NCBI RefSeq assembly: GCF_900108185.1
Contig: NZ_FNVA01000001.1
Location: 1,302,001 to 1,366,000, forward strand
DNA from: Bryocella elongata
GTDB lineage: Bacteria; Acidobacteriota; Terriglobia; Terriglobales; Acidobacteriaceae
Reading direction: 5' to 3'
Length of the DNA: 64,000 nucleotides
In this document: positions 45,554 to 56,479 of the stretch, in pieces
Numbering within the stretch: position 1 is the stretch's first letter
Layout of the letters: each line of letters begins with the position of its first letter
Notes under the pieces: generated by a model
Told to the model about the DNA's origin: nothing
Databases searched by the model: none
What the model saw: the letters and a program-made list of their open reading frames with translations, nothing else
Made by a program: the position numbers and the translations under genes

Positions 45554-46714
45554 TCAGTTCGAAGCAGGCGGCGTAGTGGCTCCCGTGATGTCCGTCTTCG
45601 CCATCTTCGGAAAGTACCCGGTGCGGGTGCGTACCTGAAGGTTGCGGAAGCCCTTTTCCTTGGCCTCGACGTGGATGGTGCGATAGCCGCCGAGCTCCGG
45701 CGCCTTGGTCGAGTGGTAGGAGATTGTGTACTGCGACCGGATGTCCTGCGCCACCTCGTGAGTGATGCCGTCGACTTCCTTGAGGGACTTCGGGAAGTAG
45801 GCCTGGCCGCCGGTCTGCAGCGCGAGCTCTGTGAGCACCTCGCGGGCGTGCCGGGCCTCGCTGCGGCTCACATCCTCGCCGAAGAGCAGGCCGATGCAGT
45901 AGATCGCGGGGCCGTCGAGATCCTGCACCCGGCGGATCGTCGTCTCCAGCGAGGCGCTGGAAGCGTTGTCCTCGCCGTCGGTCACGATCAACAGAACCTG
46001 CTTGGGCCGCTTGGCGTTCTTGGCCAAATAGTCCGCAGAGGCGATCACGGCGTCGTAGAGCGCCGTGCCGCCCGTGCTCTTGATGTAGCTGAGCCCCTGC
46101 TGCAGCTTGCCGACATCATTGGTGAAGTCGGTGTCGAGGTAAGGCTCGGAGCTGAAGTCGACCAGGAACGCTTCATCCTGGTGGTTGGAGAGCTTCACCA
46201 GGTCGAGCGACGCCGCATCCACCGAGGTCCGCTTGTCGTACATGGAGCCCGAGCTGTCGATGAGCAGGCCGAGCGAGACGGGAAGATCCTCGTGCCGGAA
46301 GCCAACAATCGTCTGCGGAACACCGTCCTCGTAGACGTGAAACGCGTCCTGCGGCAGTGAGTCCACCGGCTGCCCGCTGGAGTCGATGACGCTGGCGTTC
46401 AGCCGCACCTCATAGGCATTGGTGCGCAGGGTGAACTTGCCGTTCTCGCGCGTCACCTCCCCGATGGACGACTGCGGTGCTCCAGCCGGGGCCGCCGCCG
46501 GCGCAGCGTCCCCCTCAGGCAGCGGCACAGGGTCTGCGTCCACGGTCAGTGGCCGACGATTTTGCGCAGCCTGGGACGCGGGAACCTGAACTCCTGCCGC
46601 CAGCACGGCCGCCGGAACTGAAAAAAGCACAGCGGTGGCGAGCAGGGCTCCCACCGGATGAAGCCCAGGCCGCAAGGTGCGGGCTGGCTTCGAATTTTTA
46701 CTGCGACGGTGCAT
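45554..46714 (-). CDS. VWFA domain protein, acidobacterial type (1)
   Basis: A 386-residue exported or membrane-anchored protein. A basic start and hydrophobic segment (VGALLATAVLFSVPAAVLA) are followed by a Pro/Ala-rich linker. The domain seen in acidobacterial VWFA-related proteins (RLNASVIDSSGQPVDSLPQDAFHVYEDGVPQTI) precedes a von Willebrand A domain with an intact MIDAS: LLIDSSGSM, then TGGTALYDAV and IVTDGEDN. Such domains bind divalent metal and mediate protein contacts. Its start overlaps the upstream gene's end by 17 bases with GAGGGG before it, so the pair is translated together. Confidence 0.9.
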   Translation of the reverse strand: MHRRSKNSKPARTLRPGLHPVGALLATAVLFSVPAAVLAAGVQVPASQAAQNRRPLTVDADPVPLPEGDAAPAAAPAGAPQSSIGEVTRENGKFTLRTNAYEVRLNASVIDSSGQPVDSLPQDAFHVYEDGVPQTIVGFRHEDLPVSLGLLIDSSGSMYDKRTSVDAASLDLVKLSNHQDEAFLVDFSSEPYLDTDFTNDVGKLQQGLSYIKSTGGTALYDAVIASADYLAKNAKRPKQVLLIVTDGEDNASSASLETTIRRVQDLDGPAIYCIGLLFGEDVSRSEARHAREVLTELALQTGGQAYFPKSLKEVDGITHEVAQDIRSQYTISYHSTKAPELGGYRTIHVEAKEKGFRNLQVRTRTGYFPKMAKTDITGATTPPASN

Positions 46715-47777
46715 AGTACCCCTCGCGACTGTGCACCATGAGCGCCGGGAGCCCCGGCGGAGGCAGCAATCGCACCTTCAATTTACGCCACGAAGCATCG
46801 CGGCGGCGGTCCGTGGGCGAGTACCCAATCACGTACTCGTTGCGAAGCTCTTCACTGATGCGCTGCGCGATATCTCCAAGGTCCTGCATATCGTAGACGG
46901 TGAACAGGCGTCCTCCTGTACCTTCGCAGATTTCCTTCAGCAATACCGGGCCGAGTTGTTCTTCCTCGGTGGGCGCATAGGAGTCGAAGATTCCGATGGA
47001 GTAGATCTGCACCTCGCTTTCCCGGATCACGCGTTGAAGCTCCCCTTCGGTGTAGCGGCTGCGGTTGTCACCGCCGTCGGAGATGACCAGCAGCGCTTTG
47101 CGGTCGTACTTCGCGCTCTTCAGTTTATTGATGCCGAGATACATGGCATCGATGAGTGCGGTGCGCTTCTCCGGATGCAGCATCACCATACGAGCATCGA
47201 CGTCCTCAACATCCGAGGTGTAGTCCACGATGATTGCTGGACGATCGTTGAATCCAACGACGAAGAACTCGTCCTTGGGGTTGCATGTACGCAGAAATTC
47301 GGTGAGCGCTTTGCGGGCCCGCAGGAACTTTGACTCCATCGACCCGGAAAGGTCGAAGACGATCCCGATGGAGATCGGCGCGTCCTCCGTGCCGAAGGAC
47401 TTGATGGTCTGCGGAACGTTGTTGTCGAAGACCTGGAAGTTTTCGCGCTCGAGACCGGTCACCAGCCGGTTCATCGGGTCCGTCACCGTCAATGGCACCA
47501 GCACCAGGTTCACGTTGACCCGTAGTGGGGCTCCCGGGTTGGCAGTCCCTCGCGCCGCCACGTTTCCATCCACGACAGCCGGAGGTGCATCTTTTGGCGG
47601 CGGGGGCGGGGGCGGCGAACTGGTGTGCGCGTCTCCCAGGGGATTCTCCTGTGCCCGCAGGAACGGGCCCATCGCACAGCTGATCAGTAGAAATGCGATC
47701 CAGGAAAACGAAACCCAACTTGACCGGAGACAAACGAGACGAGCAAACACCTGCCAGGCTGACCCGAGCTGCAACAT
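46698..47777 (-). CDS. VWFA domain protein, acidobacterial type (2)
   Basis: A 359-residue exported protein. A signal-anchor (about 18-38) leads to a Pro-rich stretch (PPPPPPPKDAPP). A beta-domain (VNLVLVPLTVTDPMNRLVTGLERENFQVFDN) comes before the VWFA domain with MIDAS residues in IGIVFDLSGSMESK, TALIDAMYL and LVISDGGDN. It is a paralogue of the next gene, with which it overlaps by 17 bases. The start ATG 47777 is preceded by GGGGAG. Both probably act at the cell envelope; binding partners are unknown. Confidence 0.9.
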   Translation of the reverse strand: MLQLGSAWQVFARLVCLRSSWVSFSWIAFLLISCAMGPFLRAQENPLGDAHTSSPPPPPPPKDAPPAVVDGNVAARGTANPGAPLRVNVNLVLVPLTVTDPMNRLVTGLERENFQVFDNNVPQTIKSFGTEDAPISIGIVFDLSGSMESKFLRARKALTEFLRTCNPKDEFFVVGFNDRPAIIVDYTSDVEDVDARMVMLHPEKRTALIDAMYLGINKLKSAKYDRKALLVISDGGDNRSRYTEGELQRVIRESEVQIYSIGIFDSYAPTEEEQLGPVLLKEICEGTGGRLFTVYDMQDLGDIAQRISEELRNEYVIGYSPTDRRRDASWRKLKVRLLPPPGLPALMVHSREGYYAPSQ

Positions 47778-48064
47778 AGTGGCTCCCCAACTGCGTCCGC
47801 CGCTCCCGTTGAAGAATCGAGGCTCCCTTCGGTCGCAGTCGACCCCAAAGGAGCGCGCGGGTGAGCCTCAACGTACCACAATTGCCGGTCGATGCCACAG
47901 GCACGTCCCCCCCGTATCGCGATGAGTGCCCCTCCGGTCCCGATCGCGACGCGACCCAACACAGCCATGCGGATTCCCTTCCCCGGTTGGAACATCCGCC
48001 ACGGCAACGCCGTCGTACGATGTGCACAGCCAAAGGGGGCGAAGGTCCTCATCCGCTTCGCACC

Positions 48065-49786
48065 ATGCCAATTCTTGTGCCCACCTCCGAAAGCCAACCC
48101 GTCACCACCCCCGCCGGCCCGCTGCAAGCCATCCGGGCTCGTGCCGGGAGAGCGCTCGGCCGCGCCGCTCACTGGTGCGAGCGGCACCCCGGCTGGTTGA
48201 TCGCGGTGATCTTCCTGCTCTACGTTCCCGCAGTGTTGGACGCCTCTCGCCACAAACCCCTCTGGCACGACGAGCTCTACACCTACTTTCTGGCCAACGC
48301 CCCCACCGTGAAGGCCATGCTGGCGCAGTCGCGCAGCTTCGATCTCAACCCGCCCCTGATCTACCTCGCGACGCGGGGTTCCCTGCACCTGTTCGGCCAG
48401 GGCGCCTTCGCCACACGGCTGCCCGAGATGCTCGCCTTCCTCGTGGCCCTGCTGGCGCTCTTCGGCTTTGTGCGCCGCCGTATGGGTGCGCTCTTCGCCT
48501 TCTTCGCGGTCTGTGTGGTGATGCAGAGCGATATCTTCCAGCTAGCGACCGAAGCCCGCCCCTATGCGCTGATGTACGCCGGCTTCCTCGTAGCCCTGCT
48601 GGCCTGGCAGAAGGCGACCGACGGCCCCGCGGAACACAACTCGCGCCGCTGGGCGCTGGCGGTACTCCCTCTCGCTGTGGCGGCGATGCTCCTGAGCCAC
48701 GTGTTTTCCCTTGCGCCGCTGGCTGCGCTCATCGCCGCAGAGCTCTTCCGCTCGCTGCGGTTGCGCCGCTTCGACTGGCCGGTTCTCCTGGGCCTGCTGC
48801 TGCCACTGGCGCTCACGGTGCTCTACGGTCCGCTGCTGAGCAACCACGGCGCTGCGCTGTATCCGGCGGCCTTCCAACCCTCCGGCGACGTCATCTTCGC
48901 GACGTACATCCATGCCATCGACCGCGAGATCATCGCCCTGCTGCTTACTGCCGCCGCTGTACTCGGCCTGCTGGGTGTCGACCACCTGCGCGGCGGCCCA
49001 CCCAGTCATGGTCATCGCTGGTTCTTCACCCAGGCGGAGTGGTTCGCGCTGGGCAGCGTGCTGGCGCTGCCGTTGCTGCTGATGGTCTACCTTGCTATCC
49101 GGCAGGGAGCGTTCTTCGTGCGCTACGCCGGCATCATGGTGTGGGCAGTCGCAGTCCTGACAGCCGCTCTTCTCGCCCGCTGGACGATGAATCGCGAAGG
49201 CGCAGCCGCGGTTCCCGATCCCCGCGCCGCTCTGCTGGGCTCCATCATCGTGCTGCTCATGTCGGGCCTGCCCTTCGTCCTCCCCCAACAGATGACCGCC
49301 CACGAGCTCATCCCCACCCACGCCAACTCCGAGCCGAAGCCCGAGCCCTGCCAGGCCTGCGCCATTACGGCGCAGCTCGACCCGACCTTGCCACTCGTCG
49401 ATGCCTCCGGGCTCGCCTTCGTCGAGATGAACCATCGCGAGAATGACGCCGTCCTGTCGAGGCTCTATTACCTCACCGACGCCGAGGCGAGCGCCCGCAT
49501 CGCGCACGCCAACATCTTCGAGCGTATGCCCGAGGTCGTCCAGGCATTCGCCCTCCACGGACACAGCGAGCCCTACGCCGCGTTCATGACTCGGCATCGG
49601 CACTTCTTCCTCTTTGGCCAGCACGACTATCCCGAAGACTGGATCATCCCGAAGCTGATCGAAGACGGAGCGCGTCTGCAGTTCCTTCGCACCACGCATG
49701 ACGGCTACTGGCACGACACCGAGCTCTACGAGGTCTGGCTCCCGTCGCAACCGGTTGCGACGACCCCGCTCCCACGGAAGCCGTAG
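48065..49786 (+). CDS. Polytopic GT-C-like membrane protein, tandem paralogue A
   Basis: A 573-residue membrane protein with about 11 helices, resembling GT39/ArnT-like (GT-C) glycosyltransferases. The first loop has KPLWHDELYTYFLANAP, where a conserved Asp/Glu pair would be the GT-C acid motif, then FDLNPPLIYLATRG and ATRLPEMLAF. LATEARPYALMYAGF follows. After the last helix a soluble C-terminal domain (about 440-573) ends near DYPEDWIIPKLIEDGARL. Such enzymes transfer sugars from lipid carriers in the periplasm. ATG 48065 was chosen; the 5' extension has no ribosome-binding site. The downstream gene is a paralogue. Confidence 0.8.
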   Translation: MPILVPTSESQPVTTPAGPLQAIRARAGRALGRAAHWCERHPGWLIAVIFLLYVPAVLDASRHKPLWHDELYTYFLANAPTVKAMLAQSRSFDLNPPLIYLATRGSLHLFGQGAFATRLPEMLAFLVALLALFGFVRRRMGALFAFFAVCVVMQSDIFQLATEARPYALMYAGFLVALLAWQKATDGPAEHNSRRWALAVLPLAVAAMLLSHVFSLAPLAALIAAELFRSLRLRRFDWPVLLGLLLPLALTVLYGPLLSNHGAALYPAAFQPSGDVIFATYIHAIDREIIALLLTAAAVLGLLGVDHLRGGPPSHGHRWFFTQAEWFALGSVLALPLLLMVYLAIRQGAFFVRYAGIMVWAVAVLTAALLARWTMNREGAAAVPDPRAALLGSIIVLLMSGLPFVLPQQMTAHELIPTHANSEPKPEPCQACAITAQLDPTLPLVDASGLAFVEMNHRENDAVLSRLYYLTDAEASARIAHANIFERMPEVVQAFALHGHSEPYAAFMTRHRHFFLFGQHDYPEDWIIPKLIEDGARLQFLRTTHDGYWHDTELYEVWLPSQPVATTPLPRKP

Positions 49787-49881
49787 CGCTCTCCTACCGC
49801 CGGTGCACGGCAATCTGGCTAGACTCAAGAGGTCGTTCCCCGGCGCGAAAACCTGCGCGCCGGCCGACTTTATCCTGCCCC

Positions 49882-51570
49882 ATGCACACCTCTACCCCAG
49901 CCCCGCCGGTTGTTCAGGATGCCTCCGAGGCAACAGCGAGCAGCGAGACGCGCCGCGCTGCGTGGCTCGACGCGCGGGCTTCGTGGTGCGAGGAGCATCC
50001 CGGGTGGATGATCGCCCTGCTGGTCGCGATATATGTCCCGCTGGTCCTCGAGATCTCGCACCTCAAGCCGCTCTGGCATGACGAGCTGTACACGCTCTTC
50101 ATCGCGCGAGCTTCGAGCGTGCGCGAGATGTGGGACCTCGCCCGTATCTACGATCTCAATCCACCATTGCCGTTCCTGCTGACGCGGGCCAGCTATCGGC
50201 TTCTCGGAGTCAACACGCTGGCCACGCGCCTGCCGGAGATGATCGGTTTCCTCGCCGCGCTGCTGTGCCTCTTCGCCATCGTGCGACGCCGCATGGGCGT
50301 GCTCTACGGTCTCTTCGCTGCGTACCTGCTGATGGCCAGCGTGATGTTCCAGCTCGCAGCGGAAGCGCGGCCCTATGGGCTGATGTACGGCTTCTTTCTC
50401 GCCGCGGTACTCTGCTGGCAGCGCTCCGCAGAGCTCTCCGTCATGCACCGCTGGCGCTGGCTCATCGCGCTCAGCCTCGCACTGGCCTGCCTCTTCCTCA
50501 GCCACGTCTTTGGAGCCGTCGCAGCCGCCACCCTCGTGGGCGCGGAGTTCGTGCGAGCCATCTCGCGCCGCCGTGTGGACTGGCCCATGCTCGCGGCTCT
50601 CGCAATCCCCTTCGGCGTCACTGCCCTCTACGCTCCGCTCTTCCAGAACCACCACACGGCGATCTATCCCGCGTCCTTCGTGCCTGGACCGGCGATGCTC
50701 CTGCAGTTCTATGCCTACTCCATGCGGCAGGAGTTCCTCATCGCGGTGCTCACCCTCATGGCTGTGATCCTCAGCCTGAGCCGCCATCAGATCAGCCTCG
50801 CGCGCCCATCCGCAGGGCCACGCTGGTCGTTCACTCCTGCCGAGTGCTTCCTGCTTGCAGGCGTCCTCGCGCTTCCGCTCGCGCTCATGCTGCTGCTCAT
50901 GCATTCTCACGGAGCGTTCTACGTCCGCTACGGAAGCATCGCCAACTTCGCCTTCGCACCGATCGTCGCAGCACTGCTCGGTGGAATCACGCTGCGTTCT
51001 ATCAACGGAGGGAGGAAGCTCGATCCCCGCGTTGCCTTGCTGGGCTGCATCGTCGCCATCTGCGCCTCCGATGCTCCCATGCTGATCCCGCGCGGCATCG
51101 CCGATGGTGGCATCCTGCCCACGCCCCTGCACGGCGAACCCAGGCTGCTGCCCTGCGATGCCTGCGCAAAGACCGCTGCACTCGATCCCTCGTTGCCGCT
51201 GGTCGAGGCGAGCGGTCTGGTCTTCGTCGAGATGAGTTATCGGGAGAACGACGCTACGCTGTCGCGGCTCTATTACCTCACCGACTCCGACGCGAGCGCC
51301 CGCATCGCGCATGCCAACATCTTCGAGCGCATGCCCGCCGTCGTGGATGCCTTCCATCTGCACAGCCACAGCGAAGCATACGCTGCCTTCACCGCACAGC
51401 ATCGCCACTTCTTCGTGTTGGGCAAGATGGATTATCCCGAGGACTGGCTACTGCCGAAGCTGAAAGAAGATGGCGCCACCCTAAAGCTCCTCGGCCAGAT
51501 GCGCGATGACTACTGGCGTACCACCGAGCTCTACGAGGTCACGCTTCCGAACGCTCCGGTCGCTCACTAG
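49882..51570 (+). CDS. Polytopic GT-C-like membrane protein, tandem paralogue B
   Basis: A 562-residue paralogue of the preceding gene. Shared blocks include PLWHDELYTLF, DLNPPLPFLLTRASY, ATRLPEMIGFL, RRRMGVLYG, LAAEARPYGLMY and the C-terminal ASARIAHANIFERMP and MDYPEDWLLPKL. About 11 membrane helices and a periplasmic C-terminal domain are predicted. The putative GT-C acidic motif is retained. It arose by tandem duplication and sits 95 bases after copy A. Its stop codon shares a CTAG with the stop of the convergent membrane protein gene. Confidence 0.8.
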   Translation: MHTSTPAPPVVQDASEATASSETRRAAWLDARASWCEEHPGWMIALLVAIYVPLVLEISHLKPLWHDELYTLFIARASSVREMWDLARIYDLNPPLPFLLTRASYRLLGVNTLATRLPEMIGFLAALLCLFAIVRRRMGVLYGLFAAYLLMASVMFQLAAEARPYGLMYGFFLAAVLCWQRSAELSVMHRWRWLIALSLALACLFLSHVFGAVAAATLVGAEFVRAISRRRVDWPMLAALAIPFGVTALYAPLFQNHHTAIYPASFVPGPAMLLQFYAYSMRQEFLIAVLTLMAVILSLSRHQISLARPSAGPRWSFTPAECFLLAGVLALPLALMLLLMHSHGAFYVRYGSIANFAFAPIVAALLGGITLRSINGGRKLDPRVALLGCIVAICASDAPMLIPRGIADGGILPTPLHGEPRLLPCDACAKTAALDPSLPLVEASGLVFVEMSYRENDATLSRLYYLTDSDASARIAHANIFERMPAVVDAFHLHSHSEAYAAFTAQHRHFFVLGKMDYPEDWLLPKLKEDGATLKLLGQMRDDYWRTTELYEVTLPNAPVAH

Positions 51571-53243
51571 AACTGCCGCACGTACTCGTCATACAGGCCG
51601 ATGCTGCGTGTGTAGTGGTAGTGCCGCCACTCATCGGCGAACTGCTCGCTCGTCAACAGGAACGAGATGAGGCTGTCGTGACGGTCCTCCAGCACCTGGC
51701 AATGAAGCTCCGAGTCGTGGCAGCGCGCGACCAGCACCACCTGGGGCTTCCAGCGATTGAGGTCGAATGCCTCACTGCTCGTGATCTCGAGGTATAGCTG
51801 TTCGCGTTGCGCGTCGTTCATCTGGTGCCGCTTTGGCACAGGCCAGTCGCCAGGCTGCGGGTAGGACACCCGCAACAACGCCGGCAGCAGCCACAGGTTG
51901 TTCATATGCTGCGCCCACTCCAACTGATAGCGCTCCACGGGCATCATGGCATCATCCACGGACGTGGTGAGGATGGCGACGGGCGTCCCCGGCGCGAGCT
52001 TCGCGAAGAAGCTCGGGTCAGGCTGCGTGATCTGGAAGGTATGGCCGGCGTTGAAGCCGCTCCTCGTGAAGCCAAAGCCGGCAAAATGGATCGTCAGCAC
52101 GCCAGCCAGCAGCACGAGAGCCGCAGCCCCAACAGGAAACGCAGCAGGGACGTCTGCACGAACCTCGATCGCCCCCCGAGCAGCGACTCGCCCGTGCCGG
52201 GCAGCCTGCAGACGCTCCGCCAGGCCGAGAAGCTGCAGGACCACCGCGCCTGCGAAGAACGAGATGGCTGGAAGCTGCTGGTAATACCACCCCGTTCCCT
52301 GCACATAGTAAGCAACCGTCGCAGCGAGACCAGCGACCGTCAGCATCGTGATCGCCGGAGCGAAGCGAGCTTGCCGCTTGTGCTCCAGTCGCACGGAGCC
52401 CAGAGCCATCGCCAGCAGCACGTGCATCTCAACGGCTTCGACGAACAGCTCCACCGGCGTAAGATGGCCGATCGCCCAGTAGGTAAGCAGGTTCAGCGGC
52501 AGAGAATGCGTGAAGTACAAGGGCGTAAGCGATCGAATCGCATAGACGTATCCGGCTCCGCTAGCAACCAGCAGCCACGGCTCCGGACGAAGCAACCACG
52601 CCGCCCGTGCCCCGGCCCTGCGCAGCGACCGCAGCAGCAGTACCGCCTCCACGACCAGCGGCACAACCGCCAGTTGCACCTTGAGACACACACCGAGAGT
52701 CGCCAGCAGCACCGCACAAACTCGCAGCGCCCAGAACTTCTTCCCGGCAGACTTGCCTGGCAGCCACGCGGCAGCCATGAGCACGTACGGCAACAAGAGC
52801 AGAGCCGTCAAAGCGTCGCGCTGGCCAAAGTCTCGCGCCTCCGCGGCTCCAAAGATCACGATGAAACCGAACGCCAGCCACAGCCGGGCGTTCCAGCTGG
52901 TCTTCTTCACCGAGACCTCGAGCGCCCTCAGCGCCAGGATGGCCACGACGAGATCCAGCAGAATAACCAGCAGCTTCGCAACAAGCGTCGTCGCCACCGG
53001 TAATAACTCCGACAACTGCACCGGGATCGCCGACAACCAGACCACCATGGGCGGGTTCGAGTCGAAGACCTCTGGCCCATAGAGCCTAGCCCCACCCAGC
53101 CACCGCTTCGCCATCAGCAGGAACCACAGCTGGTCATGGCCGGCCGCTGGGACCAGCGCCAGCAGTGCGGTCATCATCGCCGCCCCCACGACCAGGGCCA
53201 TCAGGGTCAATGTGAGGTTGCGGCCGGGGTGTCCGGTGTTCAC
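51567..53243 (-). CDS. Polytopic membrane protein, GT-C-like
   Basis: A 558-residue protein with about 10-12 helices. The first periplasmic loop has AAGHDQLWFLLMAKRWLGG and FDSNPPMVVWLSAI, which is reminiscent of the GT-C arrangement in the neighbouring paralogues (DE-type motif replaced by HDQ). The C-terminal 130 residues are soluble and end in RSIGLYDEYVRQF. The start is GTG 53243, preceded by AGGAG seven bases upstream; ATG 53282 has no such site. It may take part in cell-envelope glycosylation with its neighbours, but I found no decisive motif. Confidence 0.7.
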   Translation of the reverse strand: MNTGHPGRNLTLTLMALVVGAAMMTALLALVPAAGHDQLWFLLMAKRWLGGARLYGPEVFDSNPPMVVWLSAIPVQLSELLPVATTLVAKLLVILLDLVVAILALRALEVSVKKTSWNARLWLAFGFIVIFGAAEARDFGQRDALTALLLLPYVLMAAAWLPGKSAGKKFWALRVCAVLLATLGVCLKVQLAVVPLVVEAVLLLRSLRRAGARAAWLLRPEPWLLVASGAGYVYAIRSLTPLYFTHSLPLNLLTYWAIGHLTPVELFVEAVEMHVLLAMALGSVRLEHKRQARFAPAITMLTVAGLAATVAYYVQGTGWYYQQLPAISFFAGAVVLQLLGLAERLQAARHGRVAARGAIEVRADVPAAFPVGAAALVLLAGVLTIHFAGFGFTRSGFNAGHTFQITQPDPSFFAKLAPGTPVAILTTSVDDAMMPVERYQLEWAQHMNNLWLLPALLRVSYPQPGDWPVPKRHQMNDAQREQLYLEITSSEAFDLNRWKPQVVLVARCHDSELHCQVLEDRHDSLISFLLTSEQFADEWRHYHYTRSIGLYDEYVRQF

Positions 53244-53335
53244 TGCGCGAACTCCTCCGGGAAATCCAATCTCCCGTTGCATCGTGGAGCGGTGCGTGCC
53301 AGCATGGAAAGCCTCGTTTCTTTCTGGAGAGTATC

Positions 53336-53695
53336 GTGCCGGACTTCGCCAACGGAAAGATCTGCTACATCGAACTCCCCGCCTCGAGCATCGAGATCTC
53401 CTCCGCGTTCTACCGTAACGTCTTCGGCTGGCAACTGCGGACGCGCGACGACGGCTCGGTTGCCTTCGACGACGGCGTTGGCCAGGTCAGCGGAACCTGG
53501 GTGCTTGGCCGCGAGCCCAACAGCTCCGGGATGCTCGTGTACGTCATGGTCGATGATGCAGCCGCAACGGTTGCAGCGATCCGGGCACACGGCGGCGAGA
53601 TCGTTCAGGAGATCGGCGTCCACCCGACAGAGACGCTGGCCTGGTTTCGGGATCCTGCCGGAAATGTGTTGGGCATCTACCAGAGCCGCTCCTAG
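53336..53695 (+). CDS. VOC family (glyoxalase-like) protein
   Basis: A 119-residue protein of the vicinal oxygen chelate superfamily with one beta-alpha-beta-beta-beta repeat pair: ICYIELPASSIEISSAFYRNVFGWQL and DPAGNVLGIYQSRS are the family start and end motifs. The usual metal-ligating Glu/His positions cannot be fixed with confidence. Members include lyases, dioxygenases and resistance proteins; the role is unknown. The start is GTG 53336 with GGAGAG about six bases upstream. It is divergent from the GT-C-like gene at 51567. Confidence 0.88.
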   Translation: MPDFANGKICYIELPASSIEISSAFYRNVFGWQLRTRDDGSVAFDDGVGQVSGTWVLGREPNSSGMLVYVMVDDAAATVAAIRAHGGEIVQEIGVHPTETLAWFRDPAGNVLGIYQSRS

Positions 53696-53945
53696 CCGTT
53701 TCTTCGCCCCCTGCAGTCTCTGACGGGCGCATCACGCCACAGTGTGACGAATCTCACCGGGCTTTACGCCACGAGCGGTCTCCACTGGGCTGGTACTTTG
53801 CTCTTGATTGACCACCGTATGCGCGTGTGCTCTAATGCGCCCGGTCGATTTCAAGCACCTTTTTCGATCGTCTGCGCCGGAGACACTCCCCCGCAGCCGC
53901 CTTAGCCTGACCATCCTCTCCCTGACGTTCGGAGGAACTTCGTAC

Positions 53946-56246
<2,301 letters not shown>

Positions 56247-56328
56247 GTCGCCACAGCTTCGCCGATCCACCACAGGCAAGGTGACCAGATCCGACCGCTG
56301 GAAGCTGTTGTAAGCTGCCACCAACGCG

Positions 56329-56366
56329 AGAGGCCTCAGACTCAGACGAGTCTGAGGCCTCTTGCT
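56329..56366 (+). terminator. Rho-independent terminator after hppA
   Basis: A perfect 14-bp stem (GAGGCCTCAGACTC at 56330-56343, complement 56348-56361) with a 4-base loop is followed by TTGCTATT. It also marks the left border of the lower-G+C block. Confidence 0.85.
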
Positions 56367-56479
56367 ATTGTGTGTGACCTTGTGCCGATCATCCCTACAC
56401 GACGGCCACATCCCAAGTGACTGGGAAGCACCTGAACCCGCTGCGGGAGGGCGATGTACGACCGCCGTCCCGCAGTCCG

